DNA of 64,000 nucleotides from Phycisphaerae bacterium (lineage in GTDB: Bacteria > Planctomycetota > Phycisphaerae > UBA1845 > JAFGLZ01). Below are positions 54,191-62,764 of the stretch, one piece after another; the first letter of the stretch is position 1; each line of letters opens with the position of its first letter. The position numbers were made by a program, and so were the translations under genes. The stretch spans positions 1 through 64,000 of the forward strand of contig JAFGLZ010000064.1 in assembly GCA_016927755.1 (NCBI GenBank), given 5' to 3'. The notes beneath the pieces were generated by a model. That model saw only the letters and a program-made list of their open reading frames with translations, made no database searches and was not told where the DNA came from.

Positions 54191-54209
54191 AATAGGGACA
54201 GTCCCTATT
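54191..54209. repeat. REP-like palindrome (AATAGGGAC-type), intact
   Basis: AATAGGGAC-A-GTCCCTATT is a perfect 9-bp inverted repeat with a single-base centre. It lies in the 46-base gap between two minus-strand genes (sulfatase and penicillin acylase). Confidence 0.8.
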
Positions 54210-54220
54210 TCTTTACTTCT

Positions 54221-55702
54221 TCAAGAGCGCGCTTTCGCCGGGCGATAGCTCGGCCCTTCCTTCAGCAACAGGCTCTCCCGCTCCATCAAGTGCGCATGCA
54301 GTTCCTTGGCCTTGGCCCGGTAGCCCCCGTCATTCGCCAGATTCGACATCTCCAGCGGATCGTCCGCAAGGTTGTACAATTCAGATTCCTCCGCATCGCC
54401 GCCCGGCGTATAGTAGTGCGAGTACTTCCACCGTCGATTCCGGATCGTCCGCACGTGGGCGGGATCGTTGCCGCTGCCCCCCCGCCCCATCGTCCTGGCG
54501 AACAGCAACGCCCCTTGCGCATCCGTGTAATAGAGTACCTCCTCACGGCCTCCCGCCTGCCCCGGATCCCTCAGCACCGGCGACAGATCCACGCCCGGCA
54601 TGTAGTGCGAAATCTTCAAGCCCGCCAGGCTGCACAGCGTGGGCATCACGTCCACATTGCTTGCCAGCGCGTCCGTAACCACCCCCTGAGGCAGCACGCC
54701 AGGCCACGAGACGATCAGCGGGACGTTCATGACCTCCTCATACGCGAAATTGCCCTTGGTCCGAAGTCGATGCGATCCCCCCATCTCCCCGTGGTCCGAC
54801 GTGAACACCACGATCGTGTTCTTCGTCTGTCCCGCCGCATCAAGGGCCTCCAGAATCCGGCCTATCTGGACGTCCACACACTCCATGCAGTACGTGTAGT
54901 AGTCAAGGTATCTCCGCCATGCATCCGGGTCGTCTTCGTCCACGGCCCCCCCGATGCTGCGGTAGCTCACAAGGAAATCCCGCTGCACCCGCGGCTTGCC
55001 GGCAAGGTCGTCCCGCCAATTCCCCGGCGGCGCATCCGTCCTGATCTCCTTGCCCAGCGACCGAGGGCAAAAACGCGGCCAGCCGCAGACATCGTGCGGA
55101 TCGACCAGCGACGACACCAGGAACCACGGCCGCCGGTGGTTCTTGGAGTCCGACAGCCACGCCACGCACTGGTCCGCGTAGAGGGGATCTAGAAGCTTGC
55201 CACAATTCGGCAGTCCGCCGATCAGCGCGTCGGGTCGGCGCCACCCCTCGAATCCGTAACGCATCAAGGGGTCCGGCGACGGGCGGTTGACCCCTCGCGT
55301 CAGGTGCCACTTGCCCCGGTAAGGCGTCCGATAGCCGTTCTCGCCGAAGACATGCCCCAGCGTAGGGATCCTCGGGTCGAGACTGGCCTGCCCCTCCACG
55401 AAGTCGCAATTGCCAAGCATCCCATTCTGCTTGGTGAACGTCCCCGTCAACAGACACGCCCGCGACGGCGAGCACGGAGCCGTGCTCACGAAGTGATTAC
55501 TGAACGACACACCCCGAGCCGCCAAACGACTCACCGAAGGCGTCCGAGCTTGCGGCGTCCACCGCGACCGCCGCCACTGATCGACCAAGATGATCAGCAC
55601 GTTCGGCGATCGGCCCCCGTCCGCCCCACCCCGCTCCTCCCCACGGCACGCAACACCCACCACGCTCGCCGCCGAGCCGATCAGGAACTCACGCCTCTTC
55701 AT
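54221..55702 (-). CDS. Tat-exported type I sulfatase
   Basis: Arylsulfatase-family hydrolase of 493 residues, probably acting outside the cytoplasm on sulfated glycans. The N-terminus carries a twin-arginine signal (KRREFLIGSAASVVG), and the next metal strand reads NVLIILVDQW. The formylglycine site is C77 in APCSPSRACLLTG (C-x-P-S-R), so a maturation enzyme (FGE or anSME) is needed; none is in the window. FTSDHGEMGG and IVSWPGVLP match the family. The start ATG 55702 is set by the signal; the upstream frame is not protein-like. Confidence 0.92.
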   Translation of the reverse strand: MKRREFLIGSAASVVGVACRGEERGGADGGRSPNVLIILVDQWRRSRWTPQARTPSVSRLAARGVSFSNHFVSTAPCSPSRACLLTGTFTKQNGMLGNCDFVEGQASLDPRIPTLGHVFGENGYRTPYRGKWHLTRGVNRPSPDPLMRYGFEGWRRPDALIGGLPNCGKLLDPLYADQCVAWLSDSKNHRRPWFLVSSLVDPHDVCGWPRFCPRSLGKEIRTDAPPGNWRDDLAGKPRVQRDFLVSYRSIGGAVDEDDPDAWRRYLDYYTYCMECVDVQIGRILEALDAAGQTKNTIVVFTSDHGEMGGSHRLRTKGNFAYEEVMNVPLIVSWPGVLPQGVVTDALASNVDVMPTLCSLAGLKISHYMPGVDLSPVLRDPGQAGGREEVLYYTDAQGALLFARTMGRGGSGNDPAHVRTIRNRRWKYSHYYTPGGDAEESELYNLADDPLEMSNLANDGGYRAKAKELHAHLMERESLLLKEGPSYRPAKARS

Positions 55703-55715
55703 TCCCCATCTCCTT

Positions 55716-55737
55716 AAATAGGGACAGACCCTATTTT
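55716..55737. repeat. REP-like palindrome (AAATAGGG-type) at a broken gene end
   Basis: AAATAGGG and CCCTATTTT arms enclose ACAGA. It abuts the point where the neighbouring aminotransferase gene breaks off; its final T forms part of that gene's stop codon. Confidence 0.8.
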
Positions 55738-56165
55738 CAGGACAGTAACCGGTTCTCGAACCTCCCCGCGTCCACCATCTCGCTCCGCCCCAGCGGCCGC
55801 TGCCCCCGCGTGACCGTCCACCACACGTACGCGTCACGCAGACCCGTCCTCGCCACCAGCTCATGGAGCATCTCCGCCTCCTGCTCCCGATCGAACGGGT
55901 TGCGCACCCGTATCGCATCGCACGCCCGGGCAAACCGCGCCTGATGCTCCTCCAGCCGGAAGAACGCCCCACGGCTCACGCTGACGACGTCGTAGACCGC
56001 GTCTGCGTGCATGAAGCCGCGGTCGATGATCGGAATCGCCGCCTCGGTAATCGGGCAGAAGTGGTCCGCGACATACGCCGACCCCAGGGCATAGGCGGGA
56101 TCGTGGTCCAGCCGCACATGCTCGGGATGGCTCACCATAATCTCTTCGGGGCGGATGATCTCCAT
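55737..56165 (-). pseudogene. Truncated class IV aminotransferase (N-terminal half only)
   Basis: A 142-residue product with the start of a PLP-dependent class IV aminotransferase (branched-chain or D-amino-acid type): AAIPIIDRGFMHADAVYDVV, then FFRLEEHQARFARACDAI and YVWWTVTRGQRP. Full-length relatives have about 280-310 residues; the PLP Lys and C-terminal half are missing. The frame ends at TGA formed where a REP-like palindrome (55716-55737) joins. A good GGAGGAG lies before ATG 56165. It is probably non-functional. Confidence 0.75.
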
Positions 56166-56477
56166 GGAATTCTCCTCCCGTTTGAAGCTCATCATGCCTT
56201 GCTCCTCTCACAGGTGTCAAATGAGATCCGCTTAGCTAATGAGTTCGCTCGCACGAATACTGCGCGAGATTGCCGGGGCCCCTGCGGGCACGATAGCCTT
56301 ACTCGGTCCGGCTTAGGAAGTTGAGAGGTTTCCATCGCTCACCCACAAGGGCCCTCATGATCCGACCGCCCTTGAAGCCGCCCGTTTGCACGTGTATCCT
56401 GGTAATCAGCCTGACCGTGATGGTCGCGGCCAGGTCAACATGGGGAATCTCGGCTACATCAGCTAAGGGTGAACACG

Positions 56478-57809
56478 ATGGATAAGGTCACGCGCAGAGG
56501 GTTTGTGAAGGGCACGGCAGCCACCACGGCAGGCCTCCTCCTGGGTACGTCCAAGACGAGTTGGGCCGGGGCCAACGATCGGATCCGGATCGCCGTGCTC
56601 GGCATCAACGGCCGGGGCAAGTCGCACCTGAGCGGCTTCTCCGCCCTCGACGGCGTCGAAGTCACGACGCTCTGCGACCCCGACTCGCGCCTCTTCAAAC
56701 CCCGCAGCGAGGCGTACTTCACCAAGCGCGGCAAGCCCGCGCCAAAGGTCGAGCAAGACCTCCGCCGCGTGATCGAGGACAAGAACATCGACGCGATCTC
56801 CATCGCCACGCCAAACCACTGGCACTCCTTGGCCACCATCTGGGCCTGCCAGGCGGGAAAGGACGTGTACGTCGAAAAGCCCATGACACACAACATCTAC
56901 GAGGGCCGCAAGGTCATCGACGCGGTCAAGAAGTATGGCCGCATCGTCCAGCACGGAACGCAGCTCCGCAGCAGTGCCGGCTTCCAGGAAGGCATCAAGT
57001 TGCTCAAGGACGGCTTCATCGGCGACGTCTATATGGCCCGCTGCGTGTGCTACAAGTGGCGTCCGTCCATCGGCAAGGCCCATCCCGGCAACCCCCCCAA
57101 GGAGCTCGACTGGAACATCTGGCAGGGACCCGCCCAAGAACAGCCCTTCATGCTGAACGAAAAGAACGAAGGCATCTACGTCCCCTACTACTGGCATTGG
57201 GTGTGGGCCTACGGAAACGGCGACATCGGCAACCAGGGCGTCCACCAGCTCGACGCCGCCCGTTGGGGCCTTGGCGTCGACGTCCCCTACCGGTGCGCCT
57301 CCATGGGCGGCATGTTCCTCTGGGACGACGCGAAGGAGGTCTTCAACGTCTCGTCCAGCTCCTTCATGTTCAAGGGCCCGGACGGCAAGGACAAGATGAT
57401 GACGCTCGAGGTGCGTCCCTGGTACACGAATGACGAGTCGGGCGGCACGACCTTCGGCGTCATCTTCTATGGTTCCGAGGGCTACATGTCCTTCCCGAGC
57501 TACTCCGGCTACAAGGCATATAAGGGCGACACAGCCACCGGCAAGCTCGTCAAGGAAAACAGCCAGGGCGGCGACCATTTCCTGAACTTCATCGACTGCA
57601 TGCGCACCCGCAAGCCCGAGAGCTTGAACGCGCCCGCGCGCGAAGGGCACTACTCCTCCGCCCTCTCCCACTACGCGCTCACCGCCGCCCGTGTGAACCG
57701 CGTGCTCGAGATCGACACGAAGACCGAACAGGTCAAGAACGACGACGAAGCCAACCGCATGTTGACGCGAGTCTACCGCGCGCCGTTCGTCGTACCGGAA
57801 AAGGTGTAA
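56478..57809 (+). CDS. Tat-exported Gfo/Idh/MocA oxidoreductase
   Basis: A 443-residue NAD(P)-binding oxidoreductase with a twin-arginine signal (TRRGFVKGTAATTAG, R5-R6). The glycine-rich loop is VLGINGRGKSHLSG and the EKP motif lies in DVYVEKPMTHNIYEG. The C-terminal dimerisation domain contains HWVWAYGNGDIGNQGVHQLD, typical of the secreted planctomycete subfamily thought to carry a tightly bound cofactor through Tat. The substrate is probably a sugar or glycoside. A GTG three codons upstream is an alternative start. Confidence 0.93.
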   Translation: MDKVTRRGFVKGTAATTAGLLLGTSKTSWAGANDRIRIAVLGINGRGKSHLSGFSALDGVEVTTLCDPDSRLFKPRSEAYFTKRGKPAPKVEQDLRRVIEDKNIDAISIATPNHWHSLATIWACQAGKDVYVEKPMTHNIYEGRKVIDAVKKYGRIVQHGTQLRSSAGFQEGIKLLKDGFIGDVYMARCVCYKWRPSIGKAHPGNPPKELDWNIWQGPAQEQPFMLNEKNEGIYVPYYWHWVWAYGNGDIGNQGVHQLDAARWGLGVDVPYRCASMGGMFLWDDAKEVFNVSSSSFMFKGPDGKDKMMTLEVRPWYTNDESGGTTFGVIFYGSEGYMSFPSYSGYKAYKGDTATGKLVKENSQGGDHFLNFIDCMRTRKPESLNAPAREGHYSSALSHYALTAARVNRVLEIDTKTEQVKNDDEANRMLTRVYRAPFVVPEKV

Positions 57810-57836
57810 CGCATACGAGCCGTCCGGCCGCGGGCC

Positions 57837-57873
57837 TGAGTCAAATGGGGACGGCTTGTCCCCATTTGACTCA
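57837..57873. repeat. Perfect 16-bp inverted repeat (GGGGAC-type REP)
   Basis: TGAGTCAAATGGGGAC and its exact reverse complement flank a 5-base loop (GGCTT). It lies 28 bases after the oxidoreductase stop codon. The core GGGGAC/GTCCCC relates it to the GGGAC elements at 54191, 55716, 62401 and 62777. Confidence 0.85.
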
Positions 57874-58312
57874 TCGCTCGCAAGCCCCGCGCCAAGTCAG
57901 CACGACCTCGGAATGAAGAATCACGAGCGAAGCGCGGCATCAACGCCCGCCGGGCGACGAACGCACTGTCGGCTCAGGACGGCGACGGGGGGGTGGCATG
58001 GGTCCGCACAGCGAGAGCGTCCCCACTCAACGGTCAGCCGGTCAGCGAGATGCACCGCTCCAAATCAGCGCGGCGTTCCGCGGACCCGTGCTTCGTTCCA
58101 TTTCAGAAGTCCCATCTCATGCTCAGCCACGCCTTCCCGAATACACCGCGAAGCTCACTCACCGAAAACGGCGCCACCGAACACCTCGAGTTCCCTTTGC
58201 ACTGCCACAGAGGACATATCTGCGCAAGGTTGATCTGTCTGCGGCATCCCTGTAGTCTAATCGCAGAGGTTTCACCTCATCTTGAGCACCATCGACCTCT
58301 GAGAGCGAGCCA
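57874..58312. other. Intergenic region before the STAND gene
   Basis: No protein-like frame is supported. A weak sigma-70 promoter may lie at 58230-58258 (TTGATC, 17 bases, TAGTCT), about 55 bases before the GTG start at 58313. An AGAGCGTCCCC stretch near 58015 resembles the direct repeat at 50347. Confidence 0.4.
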
Positions 58313-60412
58313 GTGGAGCCACACCGACTGCGAATCCTGCACATCTCCGACCTCCACGAGCGCATCGCACTGGACTGGATGGACGAGGACCGCAAGGCCA
58401 AGATCCGCCTCGGCATGGCCGGTCGGCATCGAGTCCTCGCGAGCAATTTCCTCGACCTGCTGCGGCAGATCGCCGCCACCACCAAAGTAGACCTGTTCTG
58501 CTTCACGGGCGACGTCGCCGACTGGGGACTCGCCGACGAATACAAGGCCGCGACCGCCCGATTCAAGGACTTCCTCGAAGCGCTGGATATCGCCCCCGAC
58601 CGACTCTTCGTCGTCCCCGGCAATCACGACGTAAACCGCAAGGAACAAGAGCCCGCCTGGCGAAAGATACGTGCACTGCCCGCCGAGGCCGGCACCGAAT
58701 TGTCCAATTGGATGGGCGGTGCCAAGACCCCACGCGGCGCGAGAGCGACCTGGCGAGACGCCATCCACAAACGCACCGCCGCATTCTGGACCTGGTTGTC
58801 CGAGGACATGGCCCGCCCCGATCTCCTCCCCTCCGCCGGTCCCCACGGCCGCCTCGGATACCGCCACACCCCAACCGACCTCGCCCTCCCGTTCCCCGTC
58901 CACATCCTCGGGCTCGATTCCGCCTGGCTCTGCGGCGACGATAACGACGCCGCCAAGCTCCTACTCACCGCCGGACAAGCCGACCTCCTCGCAAATGATG
59001 ACAGCGGCCGGCCCCTGCCCGGCTTCCGCCTTGCCCTGATCCACCACCCCCTCTCCGATCTCGCCGACGGAACCGACTGCTTCCACAAGCTCGCCGACAC
59101 CGTCGACCTGCTCCTCCACGGCCACCAGCACGACACGCTCGCGGAACTGCGTAGCGACCCCGACCGCCGCCTCCAAGCCCTCGCCGCCGGCAGCCTCTAC
59201 GAGGGCGACGACGGCGACAGATGGATCAACGCCTTCCACACAATCGACGTGTACCTGACAGACGAAGGTCGCCCCCTCCGCTACGACCTCGAGTTCTGGG
59301 GCTGGTCCCCCAATGGCCACTGGTACCGCACCGGCGCCGTCTACCAGGCCGCCCCCGACGGCTGCCTCACCCTCTGGACGCCTGCCGGCCAGCGCCTGAA
59401 CGCCGAGCAAGAACGTGCCCGACTCGCCCAGAAACTTCAGCAAGAAGCCCAAGCCTCGCGAGTCTTCGTCGGGCGTCAACCCGAGCTGGACGACCTCCGC
59501 GACACGCTCCTCGACGCCTCGCCCGGACGCAGAACCGTCGCGATCGGCGCCCTCCAAGGCATGCCCGGCGTCGGCAAGTCCTACCTCGCCGAGGAGTTCA
59601 TCCTCACGCACCTTGATCACTTCCCGGGCGGCAGCGTCCGCATCGTCTTGGCCGCCGACGACCCCCGCGACGCCGATGGAATCTGCCGTGACGTCTGCGA
59701 CGAGCTCTCCCTCGCCACCGGTCCCCGCGTCACGCCATGGGAAGCCCTCGCCGGGCATCTGACCCAACCCCGAGCGCTGCTCTTGATCGAAAACGTCGAC
59801 GGCCCCCGAGAGGCGGCCATGGCCGCCGAGTTCGTCCGGCAATTGGCCGACGCGCCGACCATCATCACCGGCCGATTCCAGGGCCTGGGCAGATCGGCAG
59901 GGTGGAAACAGGTCCTCGTCAGCCCCTTCGACGAGCCCCACGCCATCGAGCAGCTAACCCGGGAGTGGCGCTCACCCTCGAGCAGCGACGAAAAAGCCGA
60001 GTTCCACCGCCTGGTCGCAACGCTTGGCTACCTGCCCCCAGCAATCCACCTGGCCACCGCTCGCGCTCACAGACATTCCTTCGCCACTTATGTGCTTGCG
60101 GGCGGTTGCCATATCCCGACCGTCAGAGATTCTCCTGACCCTGACGACATCACGACCACGATGATCTATACTCAGACGCTTAACCGCAGACTGTCCGGCC
60201 CCCCTCGGCCGCTGGACGGGCTTTGGCTGGGAGGTTTCCGTGGTAACCCGCATAGCATGCGGCGATGCGTGTTCGGTTCAACGGCAAGCTGTTGGGAAGA
60301 CGAGCCCTATTGTCCCTTCCGGCGAATAACCAGACCCAACCTGCTGGGGGAAGAACACGCACTCGTCCATCTCATGCGGATCCACCTACTCGTTGTCATC
60401 TTGAAGTCCTGA
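58313..60412 (+). CDS. Calcineurin-like phosphoesterase/STAND NTPase with foreign integrase-like tail
   Basis: A 699-residue chimera starting at GTG. Residues 1-300 are a metallophosphoesterase: ISDLHE (D13, H15), FTGDVADWG, VPGNHDVNR, LIHHPLSD and HGHQH (270-273). Residues 385-580 are an NB-ARC-like STAND NTPase: VGRQPELDDL, Walker A GMPGVGKS (416-423), Walker B LLLIENVD, and a GLPLA-like LGYLPPAIHLA. At residue 586 the reading changes: RHSFATYVLAGG, then TTTMIYTQTLNR and PLDGL, matching the C-terminus of integron-type tyrosine recombinases. The LGH box is replaced by SPDP. The last 60 residues look random. The sensor domain expected of a STAND protein is missing, so it is probably a truncated immune-type switch. 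Confidence 0.78.
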   Translation: MEPHRLRILHISDLHERIALDWMDEDRKAKIRLGMAGRHRVLASNFLDLLRQIAATTKVDLFCFTGDVADWGLADEYKAATARFKDFLEALDIAPDRLFVVPGNHDVNRKEQEPAWRKIRALPAEAGTELSNWMGGAKTPRGARATWRDAIHKRTAAFWTWLSEDMARPDLLPSAGPHGRLGYRHTPTDLALPFPVHILGLDSAWLCGDDNDAAKLLLTAGQADLLANDDSGRPLPGFRLALIHHPLSDLADGTDCFHKLADTVDLLLHGHQHDTLAELRSDPDRRLQALAAGSLYEGDDGDRWINAFHTIDVYLTDEGRPLRYDLEFWGWSPNGHWYRTGAVYQAAPDGCLTLWTPAGQRLNAEQERARLAQKLQQEAQASRVFVGRQPELDDLRDTLLDASPGRRTVAIGALQGMPGVGKSYLAEEFILTHLDHFPGGSVRIVLAADDPRDADGICRDVCDELSLATGPRVTPWEALAGHLTQPRALLLIENVDGPREAAMAAEFVRQLADAPTIITGRFQGLGRSAGWKQVLVSPFDEPHAIEQLTREWRSPSSSDEKAEFHRLVATLGYLPPAIHLATARAHRHSFATYVLAGGCHIPTVRDSPDPDDITTTMIYTQTLNRRLSGPPRPLDGLWLGGFRGNPHSMRRCVFGSTASCWEDEPYCPFRRITRPNLLGEEHALVHLMRIHLLVVILKS
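60068..60223 (+). pseudogene. Remnant of an integron-integrase-like tyrosine recombinase
   Basis: About 52 codons, in frame with the upstream STAND gene, resemble the last quarter of an IntI-type recombinase. Box II Arg (HRHSFAT) and the catalytic Tyr context (TTMIYTQ) remain. The LGH-type box between them has decayed to SPDP, and the Q after IYT replaces the usual H. The upstream three quarters of the integrase are absent. It is non-functional as a recombinase. Confidence 0.75.
60248..60262. repeat. Short inverted repeat after the integrase remnant
   Basis: CCGCAT-AGC-ATGCGG, with 6-bp arms and a 3-base loop, lies just beyond the end of the integrase-like segment. It may be part of a recombination or termination site; I cannot assign it. 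Confidence 0.4.
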
Positions 60413-60423
60413 GGCCCTCAGAC

Positions 60424-62328
60424 ATGATTGAGTATGTTGCGAAGACGCTGATCGGATCTGCTGTCTCAATTGCTAGGGACATTCTCGCGAGGCGGATAGC
60501 GGAGCGCAATGAACGCCGGCTTAAGGCAAAGAAGGCCGCCGCCCAGAAGAAGTCCCTTTCCGGCCAAGAGGTTGCCAGACTAGCCTTGACCTCGGCTGAG
60601 CAGCTTTCGGGCAGTATCGCGGTCTCGGAGGACGAGACATGCGCCACCTTGTCTCGGCATGTAGATTCTGTAAGAGCGTGGGCGCAGCACGTCGGCTTCA
60701 ATGACCTGCGCAGTCAAAAGAAGGTCGATGACATATACATCGAACTCGACACCTATCTGACCCCCCTGCGTTCCCACTTCGATTCCGTGGAGAGGTCTCA
60801 CGTCAAGCCGCTCACTCAGGCAATCTACGACTCTCCGGCGCATACTATAATCCTCGGCCCACCCGGAGCCGGAAAGACCACCTCCATGAAGAAACTCTGC
60901 TCAGCCTTCTTCTCCTCTCAGCCAGCCCCCGCTCGCCCATACACGATTCCACTCCTGCTAAGGCTCCGCGAGATCAACACACGGCTCGAAGGCAAGCAAG
61001 TTCTCTTTCATGCGTTGAGCGAGATAGTGTCCATGCGGTTCCACTTGACCAATCCGCTGGACTCCGATGACGACATCGTCCTGCTTCACGCACTTCTATC
61101 CTTCCTCGACACACTAAGGCCCATTATAATACTCGACGGCTTCGATGAAGTCCCAAACCCAGACCTTCGGGAGGCTATTCTGAGCGAAATCAGGCTGCTC
61201 TCGCACGAGCTGAGAAATGCCAAGGTCATCCTGACATCTAGAAGCGGCGAATTCACCTACAGCGTTGACGGAGCTGACGTCTTTGAGATCGCCCCCCTTA
61301 CCCAAGGCCAGATTGCCGCCTTCGCCCAAAACTGGCTTGCGGACGAATCCGATGCCCAGCACTTCTTGCAGGATGTTTCCAGTACCCCCTTTTCTGACAC
61401 CGTGATCAAACCGCTCTCACTGGCCCATTTGTGCGCTATCTATGAACGCATCGGAAGGATACCAGACCGGCCCAAGACAATCTATCGCAAGATTGTCGGC
61501 TTGCTCCTGGAGGAGTGGGACGAACAGCGATCGGTGAAGCGGCGTTCCCGGTATGCCAAATTCGAGGCCGATAGGAAATTCGAGTTCCTCAGCCATCTCG
61601 CGTACCACTTCACTACCACCACACGCCAAACCGTCTTTGGACGTGAGGAGTTTGCCGAAGCATACACAAGCATCTGCAGAAATTTCGATCTACCGCCAGA
61701 TCAACGGACCCTAGTCGTCAGCGAGCTTGAGAGTCACACCGGGCTGTTCATCCAAACCGGCTATCAGGCGTACGAGTTTGCACATAAGTCCCTGCAGGAA
61801 TTCCTAGCCGCTGAGTACGTGGTCAAACTCCCCTCAGTCCCAAGGAAGATTGAGGTATTGGAATCATTGGCGAACGAGTTGGCCATCGCCACCGCGATCT
61901 CTTCGAACCCGAGCCACTACTTCACGGAGCTTGTTGCCAATCGTTTGGCTGCCGTCCAATTGCCGAAAACATTCTATGATACGTTTGTCACTCGACTCAC
62001 CATTGAGAAACCGGACTTCGTTGAGTTTGCTGAGCTAGTGCTGGCTATGTACGTATTGATGTCTCTGTGGATTTGCGAAGGGAAGATAACACGTGGCCAG
62101 GTCACCATCAGAAGGATCGATGCTGGTGCGTTGAGTAAGTTCATTGAGTTTGCAGCCCAGCTCGACGCTAGAATATCACATAATATCCTCGAAAGATATT
62201 ACTATATGTCGAAGGAGGAACTGGTCCATGTAGGTTCTGCTGTCATGTATAAGGCCGGGAGGAGAAAGCAGCATGCCGAGTTCAACCTGCCCACATACCT
62301 GCTTCTATTGGATCGAGTTTTACGGTAA
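60424..62328 (+). CDS. NACHT-family NTPase (bacterial NLR-like)
   Basis: A 634-residue P-loop NTPase. Residues 1-135 are helical with a basic coiled-coil-like part (IAERNERRLKAKKAAAQKK). Walker A is GPPGAGKT (145-152), Walker B with the NACHT-type double acid is IILDGFDEVP (235-244), and sensor 1 is VILTSRSGEF. The winged-helix/arm region ends in FAHKSLQEFLAAEY (452-465), a hallmark of NACHT proteins. The C-terminal 170 residues are helical with no recognised sensor. Bacterial NACHT proteins are anti-phage factors. Codon use is clearly AT-richer than in the genes to the left, suggesting recent transfer. It starts 11 bases after the STAND chimera. Confidence 0.85.
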   Translation: MIEYVAKTLIGSAVSIARDILARRIAERNERRLKAKKAAAQKKSLSGQEVARLALTSAEQLSGSIAVSEDETCATLSRHVDSVRAWAQHVGFNDLRSQKKVDDIYIELDTYLTPLRSHFDSVERSHVKPLTQAIYDSPAHTIILGPPGAGKTTSMKKLCSAFFSSQPAPARPYTIPLLLRLREINTRLEGKQVLFHALSEIVSMRFHLTNPLDSDDDIVLLHALLSFLDTLRPIIILDGFDEVPNPDLREAILSEIRLLSHELRNAKVILTSRSGEFTYSVDGADVFEIAPLTQGQIAAFAQNWLADESDAQHFLQDVSSTPFSDTVIKPLSLAHLCAIYERIGRIPDRPKTIYRKIVGLLLEEWDEQRSVKRRSRYAKFEADRKFEFLSHLAYHFTTTTRQTVFGREEFAEAYTSICRNFDLPPDQRTLVVSELESHTGLFIQTGYQAYEFAHKSLQEFLAAEYVVKLPSVPRKIEVLESLANELAIATAISSNPSHYFTELVANRLAAVQLPKTFYDTFVTRLTIEKPDFVEFAELVLAMYVLMSLWICEGKITRGQVTIRRIDAGALSKFIEFAAQLDARISHNILERYYYMSKEELVHVGSAVMYKAGRRKQHAEFNLPTYLLLLDRVLR

Positions 62329-62400
62329 CGCCTCACCCGTCTGCAACGACATGTCGGGGTAGTACTGGTGGTTTGTCAGTAGCGACGCATGCTCGCAGAT

Positions 62401-62416
62401 AAATAGGGACAGTCCC
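62401..62416. repeat. Partial REP-like palindrome (GGGACAGTCCC core)
   Basis: AAATAGGGACAGTCCC has a complete left arm and core, but the right arm breaks off into AACTCCG. It lies left of the transposase remnant. Confidence 0.65.
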
Positions 62417-62535
62417 AACTCCGTTCGGCACTCCGTTTGCCCGGCTGATAGTATACGGCGGCGATCCAAGCGAGACTGTACTTTGTCGCGCCACACTGTA
62501 CTTGCGCGCCGACGGGTTGTGGTGTATGCTTCCGT

Positions 62536-62742
62536 ATGGCACAGACGCCCAACGCTGACACCCAGGAGGGCCCGCTCCGCACCCTGAAGTACTTCAAGCG
62601 TCTGCTGCCGATGCTGGCCACGCTGCACGACCATGCCGGCGAGCGGGACAAGGCCCACAACCGCAAGCTTCACTTCGACCAGTACACCGCGCTGATCTTG
62701 CTGTCCTTCTGTACGCTTCCGGTGAACGCCACCCGGCGATGA
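62536..62742 (+). pseudogene. Truncated transposase (IS4-type N-terminus)
   Basis: 68 codons encode the N-terminus of an IS4-family-like transposase (LRTLKYFKRLLPMLATLHDH, then ERDKAHNRKLHFDQYTALIL). The match is lost after TALILLSFCTL, and the frame ends a few codons later. The remaining 300-plus residues, including the DDE catalytic region, are absent. A plausible promoter (TTGCGC, 17 bases, TATGCT at 62502-62530) precedes it. The fragment lies between two GGGAC-type palindromes. Confidence 0.7.
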
Positions 62743-62764
62743 TTCGCTGCGTTGGCACGTGGCC

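Noticed and set aside
60180-60424. Integron attC/attI site downstream of the integrase remnant
   Set aside because: I saw a small palindrome (60248-60262) and some GTT/AAC-like words, but not a convincing pair of R and L boxes; a dedicated attC search would be needed.
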